From assembly GCA_902363145.1 (NCBI GenBank), contig CABIZB010000002.1, positions 62,001 through 126,000 of the forward strand: DNA of 64,000 nt, given 5' to 3'. This stretch comes from Oscillospiraceae bacterium (lineage in GTDB: Bacteria > Bacillota > Clostridia > Oscillospirales > Ruminococcaceae). Positions 17,386-25,133 of the stretch are shown piece by piece. How positions within the stretch are numbered: position 1 is the first letter of the stretch; every line of letters begins with the position of its first letter. Made by a program: the position numbers and the translations under genes. The notes beneath the pieces were generated by a model. It was not told the DNA's origin and made no database searches. It was given only the letters and a program-made list of their open reading frames with translations.

Positions 17386-17862
17386 TTATTTTTTCACGAC
17401 AATGCACACCGCATGGGCGGAAATTCCCTCACCCGAGCCTGTGAAGCCCAGCTTTTCCTCTGTGGTGGCTTTGACACTTACGTTGTCAATGTCCGTTCCG
17501 CAGGCGTTGGCAATGTTTCTGCGCATATTTTCAATATACGGCGCAAGCTTGGGGCGCTGGCAGATGATAGTGCTGTCGATGTTCCCTACCTTATAACCCT
17601 TTTCACCGATAAGCTCAATTACATGACGGAGCATTTTAATGCTGTCCGCACCGCTCCACTTCTCGTCAGTGTCGGGGAAATGCTCTCCGATGTCCCCCAG
17701 AGCACAGGCTCCGAGAAGTGCGTCCATCACCGCATGAGTCAGAACGTCCGCATCGGAATGCCCCAACAGACCCAGCTCGTAAGGAATCTCCTCGCCGCCG
17801 ATAATAAGCTTTCGGTTCTCCACAAGCCTGTGAACGTCATATCCGTGACCTATCCTCATCAT
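17386..17862 (-). CDS. ispF: 2-C-methyl-D-erythritol 2,4-cyclodiphosphate synthase
   Basis: Fifth step of the MEP isoprenoid pathway, forming the cyclodiphosphate with release of CMP; 158 aa, trimeric. Zinc ligands are in the GHGYDVH segment (D9, H11 if the first of two adjacent ATGs is used) and in [13 protein letters not shown]; the CDP-binding [15 protein letters not shown] segment is near the C-terminus. It lies 15 bases behind ispD, the enzyme two steps earlier, so the two are coupled in one operon. Confidence 0.96.
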   Translation of the reverse strand: MMRIGHGYDVHRLVENRKLIIGGEEIPYELGLLGHSDADVLTHAVMDALLGACALGDIGEHFPDTDEKWSGADSIKMLRHVIELIGEKGYKVGNIDSTIICQRPKLAPYIENMRRNIANACGTDIDNVSVKATTEEKLGFTGSGEGISAHAVCIVVKK

Positions 17863-17877
17863 ATCTGCCTTTCAATA

Positions 17878-18555
17878 TCACTGGTTCATTATGGCTTCTG
17901 CTATAGCCATGTCTTCGGGAGTGGTTATCTTGATGTTCTTGTAGTCGGAGGGGGTCATATTTATCTTGACGCCCATTGCCTCCACAAGCTGGCAGTCGTC
18001 TGTAAAATCAAGGTCATGCTCGGCGGCAAAGTTCACGCCGTCAAAGTAATACTTTTTCTTGAATATCTGAGGTGTCTGGGTGATGTAAAGCTTGCTCCTG
18101 TCGGGAGTGTCGCATATCATTCCGCCCTCAACGTGCTTGATGGTGTCCTTTACGGGAACGCCCAGCACCGCTCCCCCGAATATGGAAGCGTCCTTTATGC
18201 ACTGCCTGATATTGTCGGAATTTACCAGAGGACGTGCCGCATCATGCACGGCTATGAGAGTAGTCTCCCTGGAAACCAGCTTCAGCGCATTTATAACCGA
18301 CTGCTGACGGGTCTCTCCCCCGCCTGCACAGCCTGCAAACTTGGTTATGCCGTTATCAAGAGCGATGTTTGCGATAATGTCCGCATCGCACTCACGGGCA
18401 GCGACGATTATCTCGCTGACCTCCTCCACAGCCTGAAAAGCAAGCATAGAATAAGCAATAACAGGCTTTCCTTTGAGCATGGCAAGCTGCTTGTTAAGCC
18501 CCTGCATACGCTCAGCATGACCTGCTGCCGCAATAATTACCGAAACCGTATCCAT
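17878..18555 (-). CDS. ispD: 2-C-methyl-D-erythritol 4-phosphate cytidylyltransferase
   Basis: Third step of the MEP pathway: CTP + MEP gives CDP-methylerythritol. 225 aa. The N-terminal nucleotide loop AAAGHAERMQGLNKQL and VHDAARPLV are diagnostic, and DTIKHVEGG and TQTPQIFKK complete the family pattern. The ribosome site GAAAGG lies about 10 nt before the ATG. The gene immediately upstream is unrelated to isoprenoids, and only 3 bases separate them. The 421-codon frame open on the other strand across ispF and ispD is a shadow. Confidence 0.95.
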   Translation of the reverse strand: MDTVSVIIAAAGHAERMQGLNKQLAMLKGKPVIAYSMLAFQAVEEVSEIIVAARECDADIIANIALDNGITKFAGCAGGGETRQQSVINALKLVSRETTLIAVHDAARPLVNSDNIRQCIKDASIFGGAVLGVPVKDTIKHVEGGMICDTPDRSKLYITQTPQIFKKKYYFDGVNFAAEHDLDFTDDCQLVEAMGVKINMTPSDYKNIKITTPEDMAIAEAIMNQ

Positions 18556-18558
18556 ACC

Positions 18559-18906
18559 TTAATATCCTTTCTTCAAGGTCACAGTTACCTCGGGCGAAAT
18601 ATTGCTGCCCGCAAAGCTGTAATGAACCGTGTATTTTTCTTCGTTGACCGTTATCCCGTAGTTTTCCTCAAGATATGAGAGTTCCTCGGGATATGCCCCC
18701 TCAGCCGCATAGCACATAGCCGCAGCCCTGACGATATTCTGCCGCAGACTGCTTGTCATATATGCGCTTTCCGCACTTTCGGAGCGGTCTATACCCACTG
18801 CTGCGATCACTGCGGCAGCGGCAAATATCATAAGTGGGATAGCAGTACAGAACCTGACAGCATAAAAGCTCAGCTTCTTTCGCTTTCCCGTCCATATGTT
18901 TTTCAT
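18559..18906 (-). CDS. Small single-pass membrane protein, pilin-like, unknown function
   Basis: A 115-aa protein not assigned to a family. It has a basic N-terminus (KNIWTGKRKK), one membrane segment at ~19-40, and an extracytoplasmic part with the pattern RAAAMCYAAEGAYPEELSYL, resembling the helix-to-loop region of type IV pilins and pseudopilins, where small residues before 'YP..L..L' are common. There is no prepilin peptidase motif, so the resemblance may be superficial. It lies between a TPM-domain gene (28 bases upstream) and ispD (3 bases downstream) and is probably co-transcribed with both. Confidence 0.6.
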   Translation of the reverse strand: MKNIWTGKRKKLSFYAVRFCTAIPLMIFAAAAVIAAVGIDRSESAESAYMTSSLRQNIVRAAAMCYAAEGAYPEELSYLEENYGITVNEEKYTVHYSFAGSNISPEVTVTLKKGY

Positions 18907-18934
18907 ATTATTATACCCGCTTTAAGGCAATGTA

Positions 18935-19684
18935 TCAGAAGCTTCCGCTGGAATGTCCGCTGTCGCTGCTTCCCGAGGAGTCGGAATCAGTCTCACGCTT
19001 TGTTCTGGTGATGCTGGAGTAAAGGAAAATATCCCTTGCCCTGTCAAGGCTGAATCCGCCATTGCGCAGATACTCGTTTGCCATGGGATTTGTTTTGAGG
19101 GTGTTCATCTGGCTCTTCATAATAAGCACAGTTATAAGAGCAATGACCAGTCCGCAGCCGATTCCGATGGGAACAGCATATGAAGGCTCGGCGTTGGGAC
19201 CGTTCTCATATACGTTGTATATTTCCTCTTCCACCTTGTCAGCATAGCCCATAAAGGCGGTGTAATATTCTCCGTCAGTGAGATAAGGCTGAAGATCGGA
19301 CGCAAGGTCGTTACGAATGCTCTTTATCATTATCTCATCTTTCATCTGACCGAAAGCGTAGATATCATACTTGCGCTCGTTCATCGCCACAAGATAGATG
19401 ATTCCGCTGCCGTTTATGCCTGCGTCCAGCTCGGAAGCCAGCCGTTCATTGTAGCTTTCCACCTCATAGCCCTCAAGGTCATCAGTGGTATAAACAATAA
19501 CGTCCTGACTGTATGTGTATGCGATCTCCTCAAGGCGTGTCTCGATCTCACGAGCATCCTCCTCGGCAAGGAGACCAGCCTCATCATAAAGCTTGTATTC
19601 GCTTTCTGCGCTTACAGCCACACCTGACATAAGCATAACAGCCGCCGCTGAAATCGCACAGAATATCTTTGATACTTTTTTCAT
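18935..19684 (-). CDS. TPM-domain membrane protein
   Basis: A 249-aa protein with a signal peptide (1-~27, ending VAVSAES), an extracellular TPM domain (~30-160: LYDEAGLLAEEDAREIETRLEE is the typical opening), one membrane segment (~170-190, PIGIGCGLVIALITVLIM) and a short cytoplasmic tail rich in Ser and Gly (SSGSSDSGHSSGSF). TPM proteins (YgcG type) include a plant acid phosphatase and photosystem II repair factors; bacterial roles are unclear. The tail is a Ser/His variant of the usual Gly-rich end. The ribosome site AAGGGGGA stands 6 nt before the ATG. Confidence 0.8.
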   Translation of the reverse strand: MKKVSKIFCAISAAAVMLMSGVAVSAESEYKLYDEAGLLAEEDAREIETRLEEIAYTYSQDVIVYTTDDLEGYEVESYNERLASELDAGINGSGIIYLVAMNERKYDIYAFGQMKDEIMIKSIRNDLASDLQPYLTDGEYYTAFMGYADKVEEEIYNVYENGPNAEPSYAVPIGIGCGLVIALITVLIMKSQMNTLKTNPMANEYLRNGGFSLDRARDIFLYSSITRTKRETDSDSSGSSDSGHSSGSF

Positions 19685-19696
19685 GCCATGTCCCCC

Positions 19697-19801
19697 TTAC
19701 TTGTCATTGCGCTTATTCAGCTTGATAAGCAGAATGTTCACTGCCGCAGAAGTCAGGGCAGCAACGGCAAATGTAACAACGATCTTCATAAAATTAGACA
19801 T
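19697..19801 (-). CDS. 34-residue single-pass membrane protein (small ORF)
   Basis: ATG preceded by a near-perfect ribosome site AAGGAGG with 7-nt spacing. The encoded peptide is MSNFMKIVV, then a hydrophobic stretch rich in Ala/Val/Leu/Ile (about residues 7-26), and a basic end LNKRNDK: a single membrane helix with the positive end inside. It fills the 129-base gap between the zinc-ribbon gene (12 bases upstream) and the TPM gene (12 bases downstream) almost exactly, which favours a real gene. No known small protein is recognised. Confidence 0.65.
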   Translation of the reverse strand: MSNFMKIVVTFAVAALTSAAVNILLIKLNKRNDK

Positions 19802-19813
19802 ACCGCAGCCTCC

Positions 19814-20881
19814 TTATATGCCAAGCATACCGAGTATCAGAGCTATAATAACAGCCGATACCGCAGCCACAGCCACAAACATTGCCGCTGCACGCTTGGG
19901 AGACACGGGAAGTTCGCCCACGAATCTGCCTGTCTGACCGTTCATTGCAAAAGTATATTTCTTATCGCCGAACTGTACGGACATGAGCCACATGGGCATA
20001 AGGGCATATCCCGTCTTGCCATCCTTCATTCTGAGGTTGGCGCTTTCCACGGTCACGGCTGAATAATCTGCCGTGGTAGCCATGAAAGCGTTCTCGGTGC
20101 TTTCCTTGATACGCTGATTTGCACGCTCACGGCAGTCCTCGGCGGGAATATCATATCTGTCGGCAAGGTAGCCGGAAAGATACGCCGCATTATAGCCCGT
20201 AGCTGCGTCCATGGCAAAAGGCTCGATAGCTTCCGTTATCTCGCTGCCAAGCTTTGTGGTTCCGTCAACGGGAACGTGCTCAAAGCCTACCTTTCCGCCT
20301 CTTATGAGCAGGAAATGGTCGGTCTTTGTAACGTCATAATCACCCTCTGTCCAGCTGGTGACCTTTTCGCCTCTGAAACGATAGTCAGCGTCAACATCGC
20401 AGTCGAAAAGCCAGTAGGGAACATACATTCCCTCTACTTTTTCTATCCTGTTGCCGTTTATAAAATCAGAGGGAAGCAGGGGGCGGCCCTTGCAGAATGA
20501 CTTGAACTTCTCAACTGCCTGCTCCTTGCTCACCTTGAAGGGAATAACATAATCGGGACGGAGCATACCGTCAAACTTGTCGTTCATTACAAAGGGATTG
20601 CCGCAGTAGGGGCAGTATGTGGCGCCAAGGCTCTTGTCGCCTGTGACCTCTGCGCCGCAGGAAGAGCAGGTGTATGTGCAGATGTCGCCGTCCATATCAA
20701 CAGTAGTGTCACTGTGGTCGCTCCACTCCATATCAGTGCTTGAAGGCTCGGCTGACGAAAGGGCATTAACGGCCTCAACGTCCAGCTCGGTGCCGCAGTA
20801 TTCGCATGTCATTTTCTGGGACTGTGATGAGAATGTCAGCTCCGCACCACAGCAGGGGCATTTAAATGCAGTTGTACTCAT
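19814..20881 (-). CDS. Double zinc-ribbon protein with C-terminal membrane anchor
   Basis: A 355-aa protein often annotated 'TFIIB-type zinc ribbon protein'; it is not a transcription factor. Two four-cysteine ribbons open the sequence: CPCCGAELTF...CEYCG (residues 8-33) and CSSCGAEV...CPYCGNPF (~76-100). The middle is a beta-rich domain (MYVPYWLFDCDVDADYRFRGEKV). The end is a single membrane helix (AAAMFVAVAAVSAVIIALILGML) with almost nothing beyond it, giving a tail-anchored topology with the ribbons in the cytoplasm. It is first in an operon with the 34-aa ORF and the TPM gene and has its own promoter. Function unknown. Confidence 0.75.
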   Translation of the reverse strand: MSTTAFKCPCCGAELTFSSQSQKMTCEYCGTELDVEAVNALSSAEPSSTDMEWSDHSDTTVDMDGDICTYTCSSCGAEVTGDKSLGATYCPYCGNPFVMNDKFDGMLRPDYVIPFKVSKEQAVEKFKSFCKGRPLLPSDFINGNRIEKVEGMYVPYWLFDCDVDADYRFRGEKVTSWTEGDYDVTKTDHFLLIRGGKVGFEHVPVDGTTKLGSEITEAIEPFAMDAATGYNAAYLSGYLADRYDIPAEDCRERANQRIKESTENAFMATTADYSAVTVESANLRMKDGKTGYALMPMWLMSVQFGDKKYTFAMNGQTGRFVGELPVSPKRAAAMFVAVAAVSAVIIALILGMLGI

Positions 20882-20944
20882 ATGATGTCCACCTTTCCGA
20901 CATTTGTTGAAAATATCTGATTAAAAGCGTATATTACTGCTATT

Positions 20945-20973
20945 ATTTTACCATATTATTACATTTAAGTCAA
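20945..20973 (-). promoter_or_regulatory. Promoter of the zinc-ribbon/TPM/ispDF operon
   Basis: Read on the minus strand: TTGACT, 17 bases, TAAAAT. It is the only strong promoter seen for the seven-gene minus-strand unit that ends in the rubredoxin gene. Confidence 0.75.
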
Positions 20974-21022
20974 TAGAATTTATAAATTTGGCAAAGTGCA
21001 GGGCGTTATCATTCTTCTCCCC

Positions 21023-21051
21023 TTGCAAATCACAGCCCGATAGTGTATAAT
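21023..21051 (+). promoter_or_regulatory. Promoter of punA
   Basis: TTGCAA, 17-base spacer, TATAAT; the transcript would start about 25 nt before the punA start codon. Confidence 0.75.
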
Positions 21052-21083
21052 GATAACAAACAAATCTGAAAGGCGGCTGTTAT

Positions 21084-21914
21084 ATGTCAAAGGTTTATGA
21101 AAGACTTTTAAAATGCTACCAATGCTTCAAGGAAAAGATCGACTTTACCCCCAAGATAGCACTTATCCTCGGCTCGGGACTGGGCGATTACGCTGAACAG
21201 GCGGATATAAAGGCTGTGCTTGATTACAAGGACATCGAGGGCTTCCCCGTTTCCACCGCTCCCGGTCACAAGGGTCGCTTTGTTTTCGGCTACGTGGGCG
21301 GCGTTCCCGTGGTAATTATGCAGGGAAGAGTGCATTATTACGAGGGCTACTCCATGGAGGACGTTGTGCTCCCCACCAGACTTATGAAGATGATGGGTGC
21401 AGAGGTATTGTTCCTTACCAATGCGGCAGGCGGCGTGAACTGGCAGTTTGAATGCGGCGATTTTATGCTCATCAACGACCAGATCTGCATGGCTCCCTCT
21501 CCCCTTATCGGCGAAAATCCCGATGAGCTTGGCCCCCGCTTCCCCGATATGAGCGAGATATACAGCAAGGAGCTGCGTGAGGTGATCCGCCACACTGCAA
21601 GAGACCTTGACATCAGACTCAGAGAGGGCGTATATATCCAGCTCACAGGCCCCAATTACGAGTCACCCTCTGAGGTAAGAATGGTTCGTACCCTTGGCGC
21701 AGACGCTGTGGGAATGTCCACCGCCTGCGAAGCCATTGCGGCAAATCACATGGGAATGAAGATAGCGGGGATCTCCTGCATCTCGAACCTTGCCTGCGGC
21801 GTATCCAACCGTCCTCTTTCCCATGCGGAGGTGCAGGAAACAGCTGACAAAGCTGCTCCCCTTTTCACAAAGCTTATCACCGAGTCCATAAAGAATATTT
21901 ACGCACAGATGTGA
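21084..21914 (+). CDS. punA: Purine nucleoside phosphorylase (class I, trimeric type)
   Basis: Phosphorolysis of (deoxy)guanosine and inosine to the base and (deoxy)ribose-1-phosphate; 276 aa. Signatures are ILGSGLGDYA (phosphate loop), PGHKGRFVFG, MQGRVHYYEGYS, FLTNAAGGVN, YIQLTGPNYESPSEVRM and the purine-site SCISNLACGVS. The ribosome site GAAAGGCGG stands before the ATG. A monocistronic unit with its own promoter and a downstream terminator. With hpt and xpt in the same window it completes a nucleoside-to-nucleotide salvage route. Confidence 0.96.
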   Translation: MSKVYERLLKCYQCFKEKIDFTPKIALILGSGLGDYAEQADIKAVLDYKDIEGFPVSTAPGHKGRFVFGYVGGVPVVIMQGRVHYYEGYSMEDVVLPTRLMKMMGAEVLFLTNAAGGVNWQFECGDFMLINDQICMAPSPLIGENPDELGPRFPDMSEIYSKELREVIRHTARDLDIRLREGVYIQLTGPNYESPSEVRMVRTLGADAVGMSTACEAIAANHMGMKIAGISCISNLACGVSNRPLSHAEVQETADKAAPLFTKLITESIKNIYAQM

Positions 21915-21941
21915 TAATAACCAAAATAAAACGCATACATC

Positions 21942-21979
21942 AAAAAATCCATGGAAGTTTTCCTTTCCATGGATTTTTT
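21942..21979. terminator. Bidirectional terminator between punA and the histidine kinase
   Basis: 15-base perfect arms (AAAAAATCCATGGAA and its complement) around an 8-nt loop, with A6/T6 ends suitable for both convergent genes. Confidence 0.9.
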
Positions 21980-21989
21980 GTTTGCATTA

Positions 21990-24962
21990 TCAGCTGAGCC
22001 ATTTTTGCAGCACCTTGACAAGCTTATCAATGTCAAGAGGCTTTGCAATGTGTTCGTCCATGCCTGAGCTGCGGGCTTTCTTAACGTCCTCAGCAAAGGC
22101 ATCGGCAGTCATGGCGATGATAGGTATGGATCGTGCGTCCGCTCTGGGCTGGCTCCTGATGGTAAGGGCGGCATTGTAGCCGTTCATCACAGGCATCTGG
22201 ATATCCATAAAGATAAGTCCGTAATAGCCTGCCTTTGAAGCCAGGAACTTATCCACAGCCTCCTGACCGTTCTCCGCCATTTCAACGGTTATGCCTGTCA
22301 TTTCAAGCAGCTCGCCTGCTATTTCACGGTTAAGCTCATTATCATCTACCAGCAGCACCCGCTTGTCCTTGAAATGGGCTTTTTTAAGGTTATCCACATT
22401 TTTCGAAGATGGTGTGAGGGCTGTGGGAAGCGCATTTCCGCCGTTGCCGCCGAATTTAAGGAACAGCGTAACGGTGAACACAGTGCCCTTTCCGGGCTTG
22501 CTCTTTACCTGGATATCGCCGTTCATCATCTTAACAAGATTATAGGTTATCGCCATGCCAAGACCTGTGCCCTGCTGCTTGTTGACACGCTCGTCCTCTG
22601 CTCTTTCAAAAGGCTCGAAGATGTTTTTCAGGAATTCTTCCGACATTCCTATGCCGTTGTCCTTGAAAACAAACTCATAGCAGCCGACGTTCTTGTTGCC
22701 CACAGGCTTTTCGGTAACGTCAATGGTGATAGTGCCGCCGTTGTTGGTGTATTTGACAGAGTTGCTTACGATATTCACGAACATCTGCTGTATTCTCAGT
22801 CCGTCGCCTATGACTGTGGGGTGAACTATGTCGTGCTTGTGCATGATTATCTGGTGATCCTTTGCCTTGGCATCGGGCTTCACCATTTCAAGCAGGCTGT
22901 CAAGGAGAGCATTAAGGTCTATCTTATCCTCGATAAGCTCAAACTTGCCTGATTCGATCTTGCTCATATCAAGAACATCGTTCAGTATTGAAAGCAGATA
23001 ATTGCCCGATACGGATATTTTTTCAAGGCAGTCCGCAACCTTTTCCTTGTCGTCGATATGGCTGTTTGCGATAACGGTCATGCCCACAATGGCGTTCATA
23101 GGCGTTCTGATATCGTGGCTCATTCTGGAAAGGAAGTCAGTCTTGGCATTGTCCGCACGCCTTGCGTTCTCGTAAGCGTCACGGAGCGCTCTGTTTGCCT
23201 TCAGGAGCTTTTCGGTGTACTCATTGTCCTTGTACTCGGCTATCTCCTTCTTTTCGGCAACAGTTTCGGAAATATCCTGAACAAGTCCGATAACGTCCTT
23301 GTTGAGGGTGGAAAGGGTTATCTTGTACCACACTTCCTTGCCGTTCTTTTCTCTCTTTATCTCCACGCTGCTTCCCGATTCCAGAACGGAAGCGGCATCG
23401 CAGTACTGCTCAAGTATCTTTCCGTCAGTGTCTATCTTCTCGAACTGGTGACTGAATATCTCCTCGGAAACGGTGATGTCGCTGTGAGGGATATCGTCAA
23501 AATCCATTATCCTTGTAAGGCTTTCGCTGACGAAAACGGTGTGGGCACGCATATTTACCATGAATACGCCTATCTTGCTGTCCGTAAGGGTGATTATCCT
23601 TGACACACGGGAGGCATATTCATTGGCGCTGACTTGGAGCTGGACTATTGCCGAAGCCAGCCTGTCGATCTCGGTGATGCCCGAGTTGCCGAAGTTCAGC
23701 AGCGCACCCTCGTTCTGCTGTGCGTTGTTGAGGGTGTTTATCATAGCCGCAACGGGCTTGCTTATCTTGCGTCCTGTGTAAAATGAGAACGCAATGCCGC
23801 ACACTACCGTAATAGACACGGATATGATGAACACATTGATAAGGAACCAGTAAATGCTCAGTATCCCCGACTTATCCGCCGCAGATATCAGCGCCCAGTG
23901 CTGCTGATTATAGGGTGAGCCCGAGTTATAGATGTTCATTCGCTGTATGCAGCCGAGGGATGAGCTTTTGTGCCCTGCCGCAAATTCATAAATGCCGTAG
24001 CTGTTGTCCGCATTTTCATCAAACACGGTATCAGCGCTCACAAGTCTTGTGTAGATAGGGCCTGAGTGAAGCTCGGGAGTATATATGCCGTCTCCCTCAA
24101 TATCGCTGCTGATGATATAGCAGGCTGACTCATTGAAGAAGTCGTTTGCGGGTATATTTTTAAGTATTGTCTTTTCCATAAGACCAATTCCTACAACGCC
24201 ATACACACGGCCGTCAGATGAAACCAGGGGAAAGGTATATTTCATGCTCTTCTGAGCCGAAGGGGATATTTTGGAAAATCCGCTCCAGTAGCCCAGATTA
24301 TACACGGGCTTGTCTGGATAAAGCTCCTTAGACTCCATGGGAACTGTGTAAAAGCTGAAATCATTATCATCATTTATCACCAGATGCGGCGCCCATTCGG
24401 AATCGAGAGCCGTTCCAAGCTCATGTGCGATATCAGAGCTGCCCATCTCCATGTATATGTCCTTTATATCTGTGGTGCTGTTCTCATAGGCATCCGTATC
24501 ACGCAGATACAGTCCCGCACGTACGGTATCCGTATCGGTATCGTAAAGGCTGCCCGTATCGAGAATGATAAAGGCATCGTTCACCATATCTCTTCTGATA
24601 AGGGATACAAGGGCATCTGATGAACGTATCAGCAGCTCCTTGTTTACCTCCTTATCCTCCGAAAGCTGATCCAGCGTAATGCCGTTTTCGTCCAGATATT
24701 CCTCGGTTATATGGTTTATCTCCACCGCAGTCTCATATACCGGCGAGGTCTTCTGATTGAGCATATACTCCACATAGCTTGCTCTGTTGGCTGTCTTTTC
24801 GATAAGCAGATTATAGGAATATTTCTTTATGTAGGTAAGCTCGCCGCTGACCAGCATTACTATCGCAAAAACAGCTACCTCCAGGATACCGAGTATAAGC
24901 ATTGGAATCATTACCTTGGAGAGCATTGATTTTTCATGTACCTTTTCAGACTTGCCGTTCAT
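21990..24962 (-). CDS. Hybrid sensor histidine kinase with extracellular Cache-like sensor
   Basis: A 990-aa inner-membrane signalling protein. Membrane helices at ~18-40 and ~370-395 bracket a ~330-residue extracellular region with the pattern of a double-Cache sensor. HAMP-like linker (~395-440), PAS domain (~455-580), coiled segment, HisKA with phosphoacceptor H616 in RMSHDIRTPMNA, HATPase_c (N box, DNGIGMS, GTGLGMAI), and a receiver domain with D920 in FMDIQMPVMNG. There is no output domain and no separate response regulator nearby, so the phosphate target is elsewhere. The gene lies downstream of a sugar-binding lipoprotein on the same strand, which may feed its sensor; a 102-bp palindromic repeat separates the two. 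Confidence 0.92.
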   Translation of the reverse strand: MNGKSEKVHEKSMLSKVMIPMLILGILEVAVFAIVMLVSGELTYIKKYSYNLLIEKTANRASYVEYMLNQKTSPVYETAVEINHITEEYLDENGITLDQLSEDKEVNKELLIRSSDALVSLIRRDMVNDAFIILDTGSLYDTDTDTVRAGLYLRDTDAYENSTTDIKDIYMEMGSSDIAHELGTALDSEWAPHLVINDDNDFSFYTVPMESKELYPDKPVYNLGYWSGFSKISPSAQKSMKYTFPLVSSDGRVYGVVGIGLMEKTILKNIPANDFFNESACYIISSDIEGDGIYTPELHSGPIYTRLVSADTVFDENADNSYGIYEFAAGHKSSSLGCIQRMNIYNSGSPYNQQHWALISAADKSGILSIYWFLINVFIISVSITVVCGIAFSFYTGRKISKPVAAMINTLNNAQQNEGALLNFGNSGITEIDRLASAIVQLQVSANEYASRVSRIITLTDSKIGVFMVNMRAHTVFVSESLTRIMDFDDIPHSDITVSEEIFSHQFEKIDTDGKILEQYCDAASVLESGSSVEIKREKNGKEVWYKITLSTLNKDVIGLVQDISETVAEKKEIAEYKDNEYTEKLLKANRALRDAYENARRADNAKTDFLSRMSHDIRTPMNAIVGMTVIANSHIDDKEKVADCLEKISVSGNYLLSILNDVLDMSKIESGKFELIEDKIDLNALLDSLLEMVKPDAKAKDHQIIMHKHDIVHPTVIGDGLRIQQMFVNIVSNSVKYTNNGGTITIDVTEKPVGNKNVGCYEFVFKDNGIGMSEEFLKNIFEPFERAEDERVNKQQGTGLGMAITYNLVKMMNGDIQVKSKPGKGTVFTVTLFLKFGGNGGNALPTALTPSSKNVDNLKKAHFKDKRVLLVDDNELNREIAGELLEMTGITVEMAENGQEAVDKFLASKAGYYGLIFMDIQMPVMNGYNAALTIRSQPRADARSIPIIAMTADAFAEDVKKARSSGMDEHIAKPLDIDKLVKVLQKWLS

Positions 24963-25005
24963 ACCCGAAACCTCCTTTCACGTTATGCCGTTCTCAGCAG
25001 CTTTT

Positions 25006-25107
25006 ATACTAAGCACCAATTAAAAACTATACAAAAAATCGAGCATAATCTTGCGTATATGGATTATGTGATGATTTTTTGTCTATAGTTTTATTGGTGA
25101 TTAGTAT
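25006..25107. repeat. Palindromic repeat element C (102 bp), ATACTAA-ended family
   Basis: Imperfect ~34-bp terminal inverted repeats: the left end reads ATACTAAGCACCAATTAAAA, the right end (reverse strand) ATACTAATCACCAATAAAAC, both continuing through CTATA and CAAAAAATC. The middle contains TCGAGCATAATCTTG, nearly the same as a piece of element A. There is no coding capacity. It lies between the binding protein stop and the kinase start. Confidence 0.75.
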
Positions 25108-25133
25108 TATTATCAGTTTGCCCAGCCGATCGC

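Noticed and set aside
17413..18678. 421-codon open frame on the plus strand
   Set aside because: It lies opposite ispF, ispD and the pilin-like gene, which have clear family motifs; the frame is a shadow of their codon bias and has no ribosome site.
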